NCBI RefSeq assembly: GCF_001668725.1
Contig: NZ_LZKL01000025.1
Coordinates: forward strand, 103,957-167,956
Origin: Mycobacterium sp. E787
GTDB taxonomy: Bacteria; Actinomycetota; Actinomycetes; Mycobacteriales; Mycobacteriaceae
Direction of reading: 5' to 3'
DNA length: 64,000 nucleotides
The notes under the pieces were generated by a model. That model was not told where the DNA came from. It ran no database searches and saw nothing but the letters and a program-made list of their open reading frames with translations. The position numbers and the translations under genes were made by a program. Below, in pieces: positions 41,134 through 52,124 of this stretch. Each line of letters begins with the position of its first letter. Positions within the stretch are counted from its first letter, which is position 1.

Positions 41134-41400
41134 ATGAAAATCAAGCGACTCATCGCCGCTTCCATGCTCGCGGGCGCCCTGGGGGTTGCCGCGACGGGCT
41201 TCGGTGCCGCCGTGGCCACGGCCGATCCCCCGCCGCCGCCACCGGCCCCGGGGCAACCCGGCCCGCCGCCGCCGGGGCCCGCGGGTCCGGGTGGACCGTT
41301 CGACGCGCCGCCGCCAGGTCCGGGCGGACCGTTCGGGCCGCACCCGGACGGACCGTTCGGGCCGCACCCGGGCGGACCGCCCCCGGCCCCCGGGTTCTAG
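41134..41400 (+). CDS. Small secreted Pro/Gly-rich protein
   Basis: The 88-residue protein has a clean signal peptide (MKIKRLIAASMLAGALGV to VATADP, cut near residue 31) and a mature part made of Pro and Gly with two tandem 24-base units (41323-41346 and 41347-41370, giving GGPFGPHP). AGGAGAAAAG lies before the ATG. It resembles small mycobacterial exported Pro-rich proteins of unknown role. It overlaps the end of the minus-strand kinase by four bases, and both lie inside the proposed inverted segment. Confidence 0.75.
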   Translation: MKIKRLIAASMLAGALGVAATGFGAAVATADPPPPPPAPGQPGPPPPGPAGPGGPFDAPPPGPGGPFGPHPDGPFGPHPGGPPPAPGF

Positions 41401-42698
41401 ACCCGCTGCGCGCCGGCCGCGCCCACCGGCAGGCTGAGCCGGAACTGCGCCCCGCCCTGGTGGGGAAGGCACGTCAGCTCGCCGCCGTGGGCGCGCGCCA
41501 GCGCGCGGGCGATCGGTAGGCCCAGCCCCGCGCCGCCATGGTCGCGGGATCGCCCGGCGTCTAGGCGCACCAGCCGTTCGAAGATGCGGTCACGCTCCTC
41601 GTCGGGAACCCCCGGGCCGGTGTCGGTCATGGTCACCTCGGCGGTGTGGCCGCTCGCGGACAGCTCGATGGTGATGGCCCCGCCCGCGGGGGTGTACCGG
41701 CGGGCGTTGTCGAGCAGGTTGGCCAGGATCTGCGCCAGCCGGTGCGGGTCGGCCCTGACCTCGAGCCCGGCCAGGCCGGTCCGTACGACGGTGACTCGTG
41801 GCGCCAACAGGGCCGTCCGGTCGGCCTCGGCGTCGACCAGGGCGGCGAGGTCGGCATCGTGCAGGTCAAGCGGCAGCCCGGCATCGATGCGGCTGAGATC
41901 CAGCATGTCGCCCACCAGACGTCCGGCGCGGCGGGCGTCGGACAGCAACAGGTTGGCGCGGCGGTGTTGAGCGCGCGCCTCGTCGCCCTGGTCCTGTGCG
42001 GCGTTGCTGACGAGTTGTTCCGCGGCGACCTGGATCCCGGCGATCGGGGTGCGCAGCTCGTGGGCGGCGTCGACGAGAAATCGCCGGGTGGCCGCCTCGG
42101 CGCGCCGGGCGTCTTCGGCCGCGAGCCGGGCCCGTCGCTCGGAGGCTTCCAGCGCTTCCAGCATTCCGTCGAAAGCGCTTGCGGCGCGGCCCAATTCGGT
42201 GTCGGTGCGCTGGGGGCGCAATCGCCGGCCACGGTCACCGGTCGCGATGTCGGTGGCCAACGCGGTCAGCCGGTCCAACGGCCGCAGCGCAACCCGGCTC
42301 ACCGCCATCAACAGCAGCGCCGCCAACAGCAGCGTGACCAAACCCGCACCGATCATCAGCTGACGCAGCTGGCGGGTCACCTGGGTGGTCTGCGTGGTGT
42401 CGGCCACCAAGATCAGCCGGCTGCCGGCGGGCAGGGGATGCACCAGCTCGGTGGCGGTGGCATCCGGTGGCATGGGCGGTGCGCCCGGCGGCGGGGGCGG
42501 GTAGCCCGGCGGCGGAGGAGGGGCCCAAAGGCCGATCAGGGTGGCGGCCCCGAAGGCCCCGACGACGAGGCCGGCCAGCCCGGTGCCGACCGCGACGCCG
42601 ACGGGATGCCGGTGGAGGACCGACGACGCGGGCGCCGGTTCCGGATAAGGCGCCGGGGTTGCCGGCTCGGGGGTGTGGGTGGATTCCTCGGCGGTCAA
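41397..42698 (-). CDS. Histidine kinase with swapped N-terminus (inversion product)
   Basis: The 433-residue protein has an N-terminal cytosolic Thr/Pro-rich tail and membrane segment (about 32-58), a Pro-rich stretch (60-78), a short extracytoplasmic part, a second membrane segment (about 113-133), HAMP, a HisKA domain with His213 (DAAHELRTP), and a HATPase domain (NLLDNARRYTP, DTGPGVP, GGAGLGLPI). All catalytic blocks are intact, so it may be active. Residues 1-60 resemble a small separate mycobacterial membrane protein rather than a sensor, while the lost sensor is at 40698-41114. It faces away from its regulator, which is unusual and fits an inversion. Confidence 0.85.
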   Translation of the reverse strand: MTAEESTHTPEPATPAPYPEPAPASSVLHRHPVGVAVGTGLAGLVVGAFGAATLIGLWAPPPPPGYPPPPPGAPPMPPDATATELVHPLPAGSRLILVADTTQTTQVTRQLRQLMIGAGLVTLLLAALLLMAVSRVALRPLDRLTALATDIATGDRGRRLRPQRTDTELGRAASAFDGMLEALEASERRARLAAEDARRAEAATRRFLVDAAHELRTPIAGIQVAAEQLVSNAAQDQGDEARAQHRRANLLLSDARRAGRLVGDMLDLSRIDAGLPLDLHDADLAALVDAEADRTALLAPRVTVVRTGLAGLEVRADPHRLAQILANLLDNARRYTPAGGAITIELSASGHTAEVTMTDTGPGVPDEERDRIFERLVRLDAGRSRDHGGAGLGLPIARALARAHGGELTCLPHQGGAQFRLSLPVGAAGAQRV

Positions 42699-42797
42699 TG
42701 TGCCTCCTTGTCGCTGACGTGATGCCGGCGACGCTAGGAAGCGGAGCTGAAGTCAAGCTGAAGAGCGGCGCTCGCGGCGCGGATCTTCAGGCCGGCT

Positions 42798-43547
42798 TCA
42801 GAATTGGGCGGGCACGGGGGGATTGCGCCGGTGGTGCTGCCGGTAGTGACGGATCTCGAAGACCAGCCCGGTCACGCCCAGGCTGCCCGTGCACAGCGAC
42901 ACCAGGAGCAGCATCGGGCTGGGGTGACCGGCGAGGGCGTCACCGAGGATCACCACGGCGGCGGTGCCGGGCAGCAACCCGGCCACCGTGGCCAGCGTGT
43001 AGGGCGCCAGGCGGACGGCCGAGGCGCCGGCGGCGTAATTGATCACCGAGAACGGCACGGCGGGGATCAGCCGCAGCGACAGGATGGCCAGCCAGCCGCG
43101 GGCGCGCAGGCGTTCGTCGACGGTGTGGATCGATCGGTGCCGAACCAGGCGGTTGAGCTGCCAGCCGGCCGCGCGCACGAGCAGCAGGGCCAGCACCGCG
43201 CTGGCGGTGCTGGCGACCACCGCGATGCCCACGCCCAACAACGGCCCGAACAGCAGCCCGGCCGCCAGGGTGAACGCCGTGCGGGGGACCGGCACCACCG
43301 TGGCCACCACGTGCGTGCCCAGGAAGGCCAACGGGAACCAGGGACCCACCGATTCCGCCCAGTCCCGCATCTGCACCGGCGTCGGCAGCGGAAGCCAACT
43401 CGCCGCCACGATCAAGACTGTGATACCGACCACTGCCGCCAGCGCCCGCGGTCGGGCCAGCTGCCGCGCCGCCGCGCCCAACGCGGCGCGGAGATCACGC
43501 AGGGTGCCGGTGATTTTGCAGGTGGCGGAAACCGTCACGCCTGTCAA
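42798..43547 (-). CDS. TVP38/TMEM64 (DedA-like) membrane protein
   Basis: The 249-residue protein has about six hydrophobic segments and the VTT-domain blocks: a glycine-rich AFTLAAGLLFGPLLGVGIA segment and LRLIPAVPFSVINYAAG. It matches Rv1491c in strand, size and place next to mutA. Relatives are membrane proteins related to lipid scrambling or transport; a specific role in mycobacteria is not established. The start could be GTG 43547 or a few codons later. Confidence 0.9.
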   Translation of the reverse strand: MTGVTVSATCKITGTLRDLRAALGAAARQLARPRALAAVVGITVLIVAASWLPLPTPVQMRDWAESVGPWFPLAFLGTHVVATVVPVPRTAFTLAAGLLFGPLLGVGIAVVASTASAVLALLLVRAAGWQLNRLVRHRSIHTVDERLRARGWLAILSLRLIPAVPFSVINYAAGASAVRLAPYTLATVAGLLPGTAAVVILGDALAGHPSPMLLLVSLCTGSLGVTGLVFEIRHYRQHHRRNPPVPAQF

Positions 43548-43717
43548 GGGTACGGGCCGGAGGTGAATTATCCGTTTCCCGAGACGGGTGTTTCACGTCC
43601 GTCCCGGGACAACGCCCTCGAGGCCCGTTCCCGCGCGGTTTTTAGCCGGGAGCCCCGATCAATTAGCCTCATTAGTACGTGGCAGAGCCCCATTTGCTGG
43701 GAAAAAGGGAGCAATCG

Positions 43718-45565
43718 GTGTCCATTGATGTACCCGAGCTCGCCGACCTAGAACAGGTTCGCGGGCGTTGGCGCAACGCGGTCGCCGGTGTGCTGGCCAA
43801 GAGCACCCGCAAGGATCCCGAGCAGTTGGGGGACGAGCCGGAGCGCCTGCTGGAGACCCCGACGTACGACGGGATCGCCATTCGCGCGCTCTACACCGCG
43901 CTGGACGAACTGCCCGAAGCGCCGCTGCCCGGCGCGTGGCCCTACGTACGTGGCGGCGACGCGCTGCGCGACGTCAACGCGGGCTGGAAGGTGGCCGAGG
44001 CGTTCCCCGTTGCCGGCGGCGTCCCGGACAACGATGCGGTGCTGGCCGCGCTGAACGAGGGGGTGGGCGCGCTGCGGATCCGGGCGGGCAAGTCCGGGGC
44101 GGCGCCCGGGGAGCTCGCGCGGCTGCTCTCGGGCGTGTACCTGGACCTGGTGCCCGTGATCCTCGACGCCGGCGCCGACTACCCCGAGGCCTGCGACGCC
44201 CTGCTGGCGCTGGTCGACAAGCTGGGCCCGGACCAGCGCAAGGCCCTGTCCGTCGACCTGGGCGCCGACCCGCTGACCGCGACGCTGAGCGGCCGCGAGA
44301 CCCCGCCGGTTGAGCAGGTGCTCGCGGTGGCGAGGCGTGTGGCCGGGAGCCACGGCGTGCGGGCGATCACCGTCGACGGTCCCGCCTTCCACAACCTCGG
44401 CGCCAACGCCACCTGGGAGCTGGCCGGCTGCATCGCGGCCGCGGTGGCCTACCTGCGGTTGCTCACCGACTCCGGGATCACCGTCGCACAGGCGTTGCGG
44501 CAGATCAGCTTCCGGCTGGCCGCCGACGACGACCAGTTCCTGACGATCGCCAAGCTGCGCGCCGCGCGCAGGCTGTGGGCGCGGGTCGCCGAGGTGGTGG
44601 GCGACCCCGACGGCGGCGCGGCCGTCGTCCACGCGGAGACGTCGCTGCCGATGATGACCCAGCGCGATCCGTGGGTGAACATGCTGCGCGGCACCGTGGC
44701 CGCCTTCGGCGCGGGAGTCGGCGGCGCCGACACCGTGCTGGTGCTCCCGTTCGACACGGCCATCCCGGGAGGGTTTCCCGGTGTGGCGAACGGCTTCTCG
44801 CGCCGCATCGCGCGCAACACCCAGCTGTTGCTGCTGGAGGAGTCACACGTCGGGCAGGTGCTCGACCCGGCCGGCGGGTCGTGGTTCGTCGAGGACCTCA
44901 CCGAGCGGCTGGCCGACCAGGCGTGGCGGCAGTTCCAGGACATCGAGGCGCGCGGCGGGTTCGCCGACGCCCGCGACCACGTCGGCGAGCAGATCGCCCG
45001 CGTCGCCGCCCGGCGCGCCGACGACGTCGCGCATCGGCGCACGGCGATCACCGGCGTCAACGAGTACCCGAACCTCGAGGAACCGCCTCTGAAGCAAGGG
45101 GATTCGTCATCGGCGGTCCGGCGCTACGCCGCCGAGTTCGAGGCGCTGCGGGACCGGTCGGACGCGTACCTGGCCCGCACCGGCGCGCGCCCGAAGGCGC
45201 TGCTGCTGCCGCTGGGCCCGTTGGCCGAGCACAACGTCCGGGCGACGTTCGCGGCCAACCTGCTGGCCTCGGGCGGCGTCGAGGCGATCAATCCCGGGCC
45301 GGTCGACGCCGCCGGCATCGCGGCGGCCGTGACGGCAGCGGGATCGCCGGCGGTGGCCGTCATCTGCGGCACCGACAAGCGCTACCACGACGAGGCGGCG
45401 GGCGCTGTCGAGGCGGCCCGGGCCGCCGGTGTCGCGACGGTCTACCTGGCCGGACCCGAGCAGGCGCTGGCAGACGACGCCCCCGACCGCCCGGATGAGT
45501 TTTTGACCGCGAAAATCAATGCGGTGCAAGCCTTGTCGGACCTGCTCACGCGATTGGGGGCGTAG
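43718..45565 (+). CDS. mutA: Methylmalonyl-CoA mutase small (beta) subunit
   Basis: The 615-residue protein is the non-catalytic partner of MutB. It has the TIM-barrel-like mutase domain ([18 protein letters not shown], then [21 protein letters not shown]), but its C-terminal cobalamin-type domain lacks the DXHXXG motif, as is usual for MutA. The frame extends to GTG 43679, but GTG 43718 after GGGAG gives the conserved [17 protein letters not shown] start and the same length as M. tuberculosis MutA. mutB follows after five bases. Confidence 0.96.
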   Translation: MSIDVPELADLEQVRGRWRNAVAGVLAKSTRKDPEQLGDEPERLLETPTYDGIAIRALYTALDELPEAPLPGAWPYVRGGDALRDVNAGWKVAEAFPVAGGVPDNDAVLAALNEGVGALRIRAGKSGAAPGELARLLSGVYLDLVPVILDAGADYPEACDALLALVDKLGPDQRKALSVDLGADPLTATLSGRETPPVEQVLAVARRVAGSHGVRAITVDGPAFHNLGANATWELAGCIAAAVAYLRLLTDSGITVAQALRQISFRLAADDDQFLTIAKLRAARRLWARVAEVVGDPDGGAAVVHAETSLPMMTQRDPWVNMLRGTVAAFGAGVGGADTVLVLPFDTAIPGGFPGVANGFSRRIARNTQLLLLEESHVGQVLDPAGGSWFVEDLTERLADQAWRQFQDIEARGGFADARDHVGEQIARVAARRADDVAHRRTAITGVNEYPNLEEPPLKQGDSSSAVRRYAAEFEALRDRSDAYLARTGARPKALLLPLGPLAEHNVRATFAANLLASGGVEAINPGPVDAAGIAAAVTAAGSPAVAVICGTDKRYHDEAAGAVEAARAAGVATVYLAGPEQALADDAPDRPDEFLTAKINAVQALSDLLTRLGA

Positions 45566-45570
45566 CCGCT

Positions 45571-47826
<2,256 letters not shown>

Positions 47827-47840
47827 CGTCGGCAATGCTT

Positions 47841-47904
47841 CGCGCGAACGTGACGTCATGGCGGGAATCGGCCCGTTTTTTCGCCGTGACGTCACGCTCG
47901 GCGC
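47841..47904. repeat. Palindromic element between mutB and meaB (family-1 relative)
   Basis: Arms CGAACGTGACGTCATGGCG (47845-47863) and CGCCGTGACGTCACGCTCG (47882-47900) pair with two mismatches around an 18-base loop containing AATCGGCCCG, a loop motif close to that of copy C (AATCCGGCCCG). GCG-rich ends extend the stem. The core differs from copies A-C (GTGACGTCA instead of GTAACC), so it is a subfamily. In M. tuberculosis mazEF4 lies at this point. Confidence 0.65.
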
Positions 47905-47911
47905 GTGCCAC

Positions 47912-48892
47912 ATGAAGGGCTCCGTCGAGGACTTGGCCAAGGCCGTTCTCGGCGGCGACCGCGCGGCCCTGCCGCGGGCCATCACGCTGCTGGAGTCCAC
48001 CCGCCCCGACCATCACGAGAAGGCGCAACGGCTGCTGCTCGAGTTGACGCCTCACTCCGGCAACGCCCACCGTGTCGGCATCACCGGGGTCCCCGGGGTG
48101 GGCAAGTCCACCAGCATCGAGGCGCTCGGCATGCACCTGATCGACCAGGGCCACAAGGTGGCGGTGCTGGCCGTCGACCCGTCGTCGACGCGCACCGGCG
48201 GCTCGATCCTCGGCGACAAGACCCGGATGGCGCGGCTGGCGGTGCACCCCGACGCCTACATCCGCCCGTCGCCGACGTCGGGCACGCTGGGCGGGGTGGC
48301 GAAGGCCACCCGGGAAACCATCGTGCTGTTGGAGGCCGCGGGGTTCGACGTGATCCTGGTGGAGACCGTCGGCGTGGGCCAGTCCGAGGTGGCCGTGGCG
48401 AACATGGTGGACACCTTCGTGCTGTTGACCCTGGCGCGCAGCGGCGACCAGCTGCAGGGCATCAAGAAGGGCGCGCTGGAGCTGGCCGACATCGTGGTGG
48501 TCAACAAGGCTGACGGGGAGCATCTCGCCGAGGCGCGGAAGGCCGCGCGTGAACTGTCCGCGGCGATCAGGCTGATTCATCCCGGCGAAACACTGTGGCG
48601 GCCACCGGTTCTCACGATGAGCGCGACGGAGGGAACGGGCCTGGCCGAGCTGTGGGAGACCATCGAGCGCCATCGCCGGGTGCTCGCTGACGCCGGTCAG
48701 CTCGACGAGCGCCGGCGGGCCCAGCAAGTCGACTGGACCTGGCAGATGGTCCGCGACGCCGTCCTGGACCGGGTGCTGTCCAACCCGGACGTGCGCAAAA
48801 TCCGCGCCGACGTGGAACGCCAGGTCAAGGCGGGGGAGCTCACCCCGGCGCTGGCGGCGCAGCAAATACTCGAGGCCGCGTCGGATCAGTAG
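47912..48892 (+). CDS. meaB: MeaB/ArgK-type G3E GTPase, methylmalonyl-CoA mutase chaperone
   Basis: The 326-residue GTPase protects and reloads methylmalonyl-CoA mutase with cobalamin. Walker A is GVPGVGKST, switch regions DPSSTRTGGSILGDKTRM and ETVGVGQSE, base-recognition NKAD, and the C-terminal dimerisation helices end with LTPALAAQQILE. The open frame extends to 47858, but those 18 residues would be encoded by the palindrome, so I take ATG 47912, which begins the family-like MKGSVEDLAKAV. mazEF4, found between mutB and meaB in M. tuberculosis, is absent. Confidence 0.94.
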   Translation: MKGSVEDLAKAVLGGDRAALPRAITLLESTRPDHHEKAQRLLLELTPHSGNAHRVGITGVPGVGKSTSIEALGMHLIDQGHKVAVLAVDPSSTRTGGSILGDKTRMARLAVHPDAYIRPSPTSGTLGGVAKATRETIVLLEAAGFDVILVETVGVGQSEVAVANMVDTFVLLTLARSGDQLQGIKKGALELADIVVVNKADGEHLAEARKAARELSAAIRLIHPGETLWRPPVLTMSATEGTGLAELWETIERHRRVLADAGQLDERRRAQQVDWTWQMVRDAVLDRVLSNPDVRKIRADVERQVKAGELTPALAAQQILEAASDQ

Positions 48893-48903
48893 CCGGCCCG
48901 ATC

Positions 48904-49089
48904 TCAGCCGGCCGGTGGGTTATGCCCTTGGTCCGTGATGATCGTCTGCAGCAGGTCGACGATCTGCTGCTGCCCGGCGGCCGCGGCGTCGAACTTGCCC
49001 CGCATCTCGCTGACTCTACGGTCGACGTGCTCCCGGAGGCCGCCGAACTCGAGAGCGGTGACGCGGGATTCAAGATTCCCGGAGTCCAC
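48904..49089 (-). CDS. Small coiled-coil protein, function unknown
   Basis: A 61-residue frame starts with GTG at 49089 and reads as one amphipathic helix (LESRVTALEFGGLREHVDRRVSE) then a Gln-rich helix (AGQQQIVDLLQTI). The composition is protein-like rather than shadow-like and the gene would be convergent with meaB after 11 bases. I recognise no family with certainty. A longer minus frame (48840-49091) overlaps meaB and looks non-coding. Confidence 0.5.
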   Translation of the reverse strand: MDSGNLESRVTALEFGGLREHVDRRVSEMRGKFDAAAAGQQQIVDLLQTIITDQGHNPPAG

Positions 49090-49334
49090 AACCGGAGCGT
49101 ATCCCTATCCGCGGGTACCCCACGTCCCCTTTTCCCCAGATCTCGGCCCCGGCGAGGAGATGGCGCCAGCCCCTGCGCAAAATCCGCGCCGACGCGCCGT
49201 GCCAGGTCACGGCCGAGACGGCGGGCCCACTCGGGGATTCCGCAAATAAAGACCGTCTCGCGGGGTCTAACGGAAAGGTAACTAAGTGGCTTTTTGCCCT
49301 ACAGAAGGTATGAATTCTTAGTAACTTTGAGACT

Positions 49335-50621
49335 GTGACAATGGAGTCCCGGGTTGATCGCCGCGCGGTCCCTGTCCACGATGGTCCCGACGCAGGTCAT
49401 CGTGTGTCCGGCGCGGCGGACCCACATTTCGCATGCGTCGTTCGTGCTTTTTCCACCATGTTCCCCGCGCGCCGGTTCGGCGGCGGGGCGCTGGCCGTGT
49501 ACGTCGACGGTCAACCTGCCGTGGACGTATGGACCGGCTGGGCCGACCGGGGCGGTCAGGTGCCGTGGTCGGCCGACACCGCGCCGATGGTGTTCTCGGC
49601 GACCAAAGGCATGGCGGCCACCGTCATCCACCGGCTCGCCGACCGCGGGCTCATCGACTACGAGGCCCCGGTCGCCCTGTACTGGCCGGAGTTCGCGGCC
49701 AACGGCAAAGCCGAACTGACCGTGCGGCAGCTGATGAGGCACCAAGCCGGGCTGTCGGGCCTGCGCGGCGCCACTCAGGAAGACCTGCTGGACCACGTCC
49801 GGATGGAAGAGCGGCTGGCGGCGGCGTCGCCCGGACGCCTGCTCGGCAAGTCCGCGTATCACGCGCTGACCTTCGGCTGGCTGATGTCCGGGCTTGCCCG
49901 GGGCGTGACCGGCAAGGGTATGCGCACGCTGATCCGCGAGGAGCTCGCCGAGCCGTTGGGCACCGACGGGATGCACCTGGGCCGGCCGCCGGCCGAGTCC
50001 CCGACGCGGGCGGCGCAGATCATCATGCCGCAGACCATCATCGACAACCCGGTCCTCAACTACGTGACGCGCAAGGTCGCCAACGAGCTGTCCGGCGGAT
50101 GGCGGTCCATGTACTTCCCGGGCGTGATCGCCGCCGTCCAAGGCGATATCGCGCTGATGGACGGCGAGATCCCGGCGGCCAACGGGGTGGTGACCGCGCG
50201 GGCGCTGGCGCGGATGTACGGGGCGATCGCCAACGGCGGCGAGATCGACGGCACCCAGTTCCTGTCCCGTGAACTGGTTGCCGGCCTCACCGGCCGGCGG
50301 AGCCTGCGCCCGGACCGAAACCTGTTCGTGCCGTTGGCTTTCCACTTGGGTTACCACAGCCTGCCCATCGGCAATGTGATGCCGGGATTCGGCCACGTCG
50401 GGCTGGGCGGTTCGGTCGGCTGGGCCAACCCCGCGGAGGGCGTGGCGTTCGCGCTGGTGCACAACCGGCTGCTGACCCCGTTCGTGATGACCGATCACGC
50501 CGCATTCGTCGGGATCTACAAGCTGATCCGCGACGCCGCCGCGAAGGTACGCAAGCGCGGTCTGCAGCCGGTGACCGAATTCGGGGCGCCGTTCTCAGAG
50601 CCAGGCGCAGTCGCCGGCTAG
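49335..50621 (+). CDS. lipL: LipL, beta-lactamase-fold esterase
   Basis: The 428-residue protein is a class C beta-lactamase-like serine esterase. The nucleophile block SXXK is FSATKGM with Ser88 and Lys91; the Tyr motif is in the SAYHALTFGWL region and the third block (HVGLGGSVGW) replaces the KTG-type motif. LipL of M. tuberculosis has the same Ser88/Lys91 and hydrolyses short esters at the cell surface. The GTG at 49335 and ATG at 49341 are both possible starts. It matches Rv1497 and marks the left boundary of the sugar locus. Confidence 0.92.
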   Translation: MTMESRVDRRAVPVHDGPDAGHRVSGAADPHFACVVRAFSTMFPARRFGGGALAVYVDGQPAVDVWTGWADRGGQVPWSADTAPMVFSATKGMAATVIHRLADRGLIDYEAPVALYWPEFAANGKAELTVRQLMRHQAGLSGLRGATQEDLLDHVRMEERLAAASPGRLLGKSAYHALTFGWLMSGLARGVTGKGMRTLIREELAEPLGTDGMHLGRPPAESPTRAAQIIMPQTIIDNPVLNYVTRKVANELSGGWRSMYFPGVIAAVQGDIALMDGEIPAANGVVTARALARMYGAIANGGEIDGTQFLSRELVAGLTGRRSLRPDRNLFVPLAFHLGYHSLPIGNVMPGFGHVGLGGSVGWANPAEGVAFALVHNRLLTPFVMTDHAAFVGIYKLIRDAAAKVRKRGLQPVTEFGAPFSEPGAVAG

Positions 50622-50864
50622 GGCCGGCCGACGAGAAACTCCCAGGCGTAAGCGGAGTTTGGCCTAGCCACGGCTTGTCGTCGGTAGCTCCTCACGCGAG
50701 GTCGTGCGATGTAGATTGGCCCGTTTGCTGAAAACGCCCATGCTCGAATAGACCGTGCTCGTACGCTCCAACCGACGGGATCCATCCACGTACGTATTTG
50801 CTCTTGTCGTGGTTCAACCCTTGGGGGCAAGGTTTGAGGCAAGGGGCCGGAGGGGGAGTCTGGC
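50622..50864. other. Intergenic region before the glycan locus
   Basis: The 243-bp spacer between lipL and the first sugar gene is less GC-rich than the genes around it and must hold the locus promoter. GGAGGGGGAG at 50849-50858 is the ribosome-binding site of the next gene. I could not place a convincing -10/-35 pair, and I see no gene. Confidence 0.4.
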
Positions 50865-52124
50865 ATGGTAGGTCAACCCGATAAGCGCATCTGCATCATC
50901 GGCGGCGCCGGGCACGTAGGGCTTCCATTGGCGCTAGTGCTTGCCGACGAAGGTTTCAACGTCGACATCCTGGACACCAACGCGAGCGCCCTGAAGACGA
51001 TCATGGCCGGCCGAATGCCCTTCGTCGAGCACGGCGCCCAAGATCTGCTCAAGCGGTTGTTGCCGACCGGGCGCATCTCGGCGACCACCGATTCGTGGGC
51101 AGTCAGAAACTCCGACATCGTGATCTGCGTCGTCGGGACCCCGGTGGACGAGTACCTGACGCCGCAGGCGCACACCTTCTTTCGGATCATCGACGAGATC
51201 AGCCCGTACTTTCATGACGGGCAGACGCTGGTGCTCAGGAGCACCGTCTACCCCGGGTTGAGCCAACGGGTCCACGACATGTTCGCCGAGCGCGGGATCG
51301 GCGTTCACGTCACGTTCTGCCCCGAGCGCATCGCGCAGGGCCACTCGATCCGCGAGCTCCGGGTCATTCCGCAGATCATCAGCGGCTTCGACGCCGAAGG
51401 GCGCCGGATCGTCCGCGAGCTCTTCTCGCGGATAACCAGCGAGATCATCGAGGTGGAACCGCAGGAGGCCGAGCTCGCCAAGCTGTTCTGCAACGCCTAC
51501 CGCTACATCCAGTTCGCGGTCGCCAACCAGTTCTACCTGCTCAGCCGCGAGGCCGGGCTCGACTTCGACCGCGTGCATCATGCGGCCACCTTCAAGAACA
51601 GTCGCGTCGACAGCCTGCCCAGGGCCGGGCTGGCGGCCGGTCCCTGCCTGCTGAAGGACACCATGCAACTCGCCGCGTTCAGCAACAACAACTTCATGCT
51701 GGGGCACGCGGCCATGCTGATCAACGAGGGCCAGCCGCAGTTCATCGTGAACATGCTCAAGCGGCGGGTCAATCTGCGCGACAAGACCGTTGGCCTTCTC
51801 GGCATGACGTTCAAGGCGGATTGCGATGACACGCGCGACTCGCTGAGCTTCAAGTTGCGGCACCTGCTCATGCTGGAGGCTAAGAAGGTGATGTTGCACG
51901 ATCCGTTCCTGGACGGCCCGGATTACTACGCGCTCGACGCGGTTTTGGGCCGTGCCGATGTCATCGTCATCGGCGTGCCCCACTCGATCTACCGGGGTCT
52001 GCAGATCCCGGGGGACAAGATCGTCGAGGATGTCTGGGGCTGTCTGGACGTCAGCGAGGTCGAGGCGGACGCGGCGAACGGGGCCACGTTGGCGACCCTG
52101 GGTATGGGAACACCGGCCCCGTGA
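50865..52124 (+). CDS. UDP-glucose/UDP-ManNAc-type nucleotide-sugar dehydrogenase
   Basis: The 419-residue enzyme has an N-terminal NAD-binding Rossmann fold (IIGGAGHVGLPLALVLADEG), a VVGTPVDEYLTP segment and the catalytic cysteine in AGPCLLKDT, the dehydrogenase form of the GxCxxKD motif. The C-terminal domain has GMTFKADCDDTRDS, typical of the family. It oxidises a UDP- or GDP-hexose to the uronic acid in two NAD steps; the exact sugar cannot be read. It overlaps the next gene by four bases and opens the plus-strand half of the locus. Confidence 0.9.
   Translation: MVGQPDKRICIIGGAGHVGLPLALVLADEGFNVDILDTNASALKTIMAGRMPFVEHGAQDLLKRLLPTGRISATTDSWAVRNSDIVICVVGTPVDEYLTPQAHTFFRIIDEISPYFHDGQTLVLRSTVYPGLSQRVHDMFAERGIGVHVTFCPERIAQGHSIRELRVIPQIISGFDAEGRRIVRELFSRITSEIIEVEPQEAELAKLFCNAYRYIQFAVANQFYLLSREAGLDFDRVHHAATFKNSRVDSLPRAGLAAGPCLLKDTMQLAAFSNNNFMLGHAAMLINEGQPQFIVNMLKRRVNLRDKTVGLLGMTFKADCDDTRDSLSFKLRHLLMLEAKKVMLHDPFLDGPDYYALDAVLGRADVIVIGVPHSIYRGLQIPGDKIVEDVWGCLDVSEVEADAANGATLATLGMGTPAP

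Noticed and set aside
41323..41370. Tandem 24-bp repeat as a separate regulatory element
   Set aside because: It is in frame and codes for the GGPFGPHP repeats of the small secreted protein.
47858..47911. N-terminal extension of MeaB
   Set aside because: The 18 residues come from the palindromic element and match nothing in the family.
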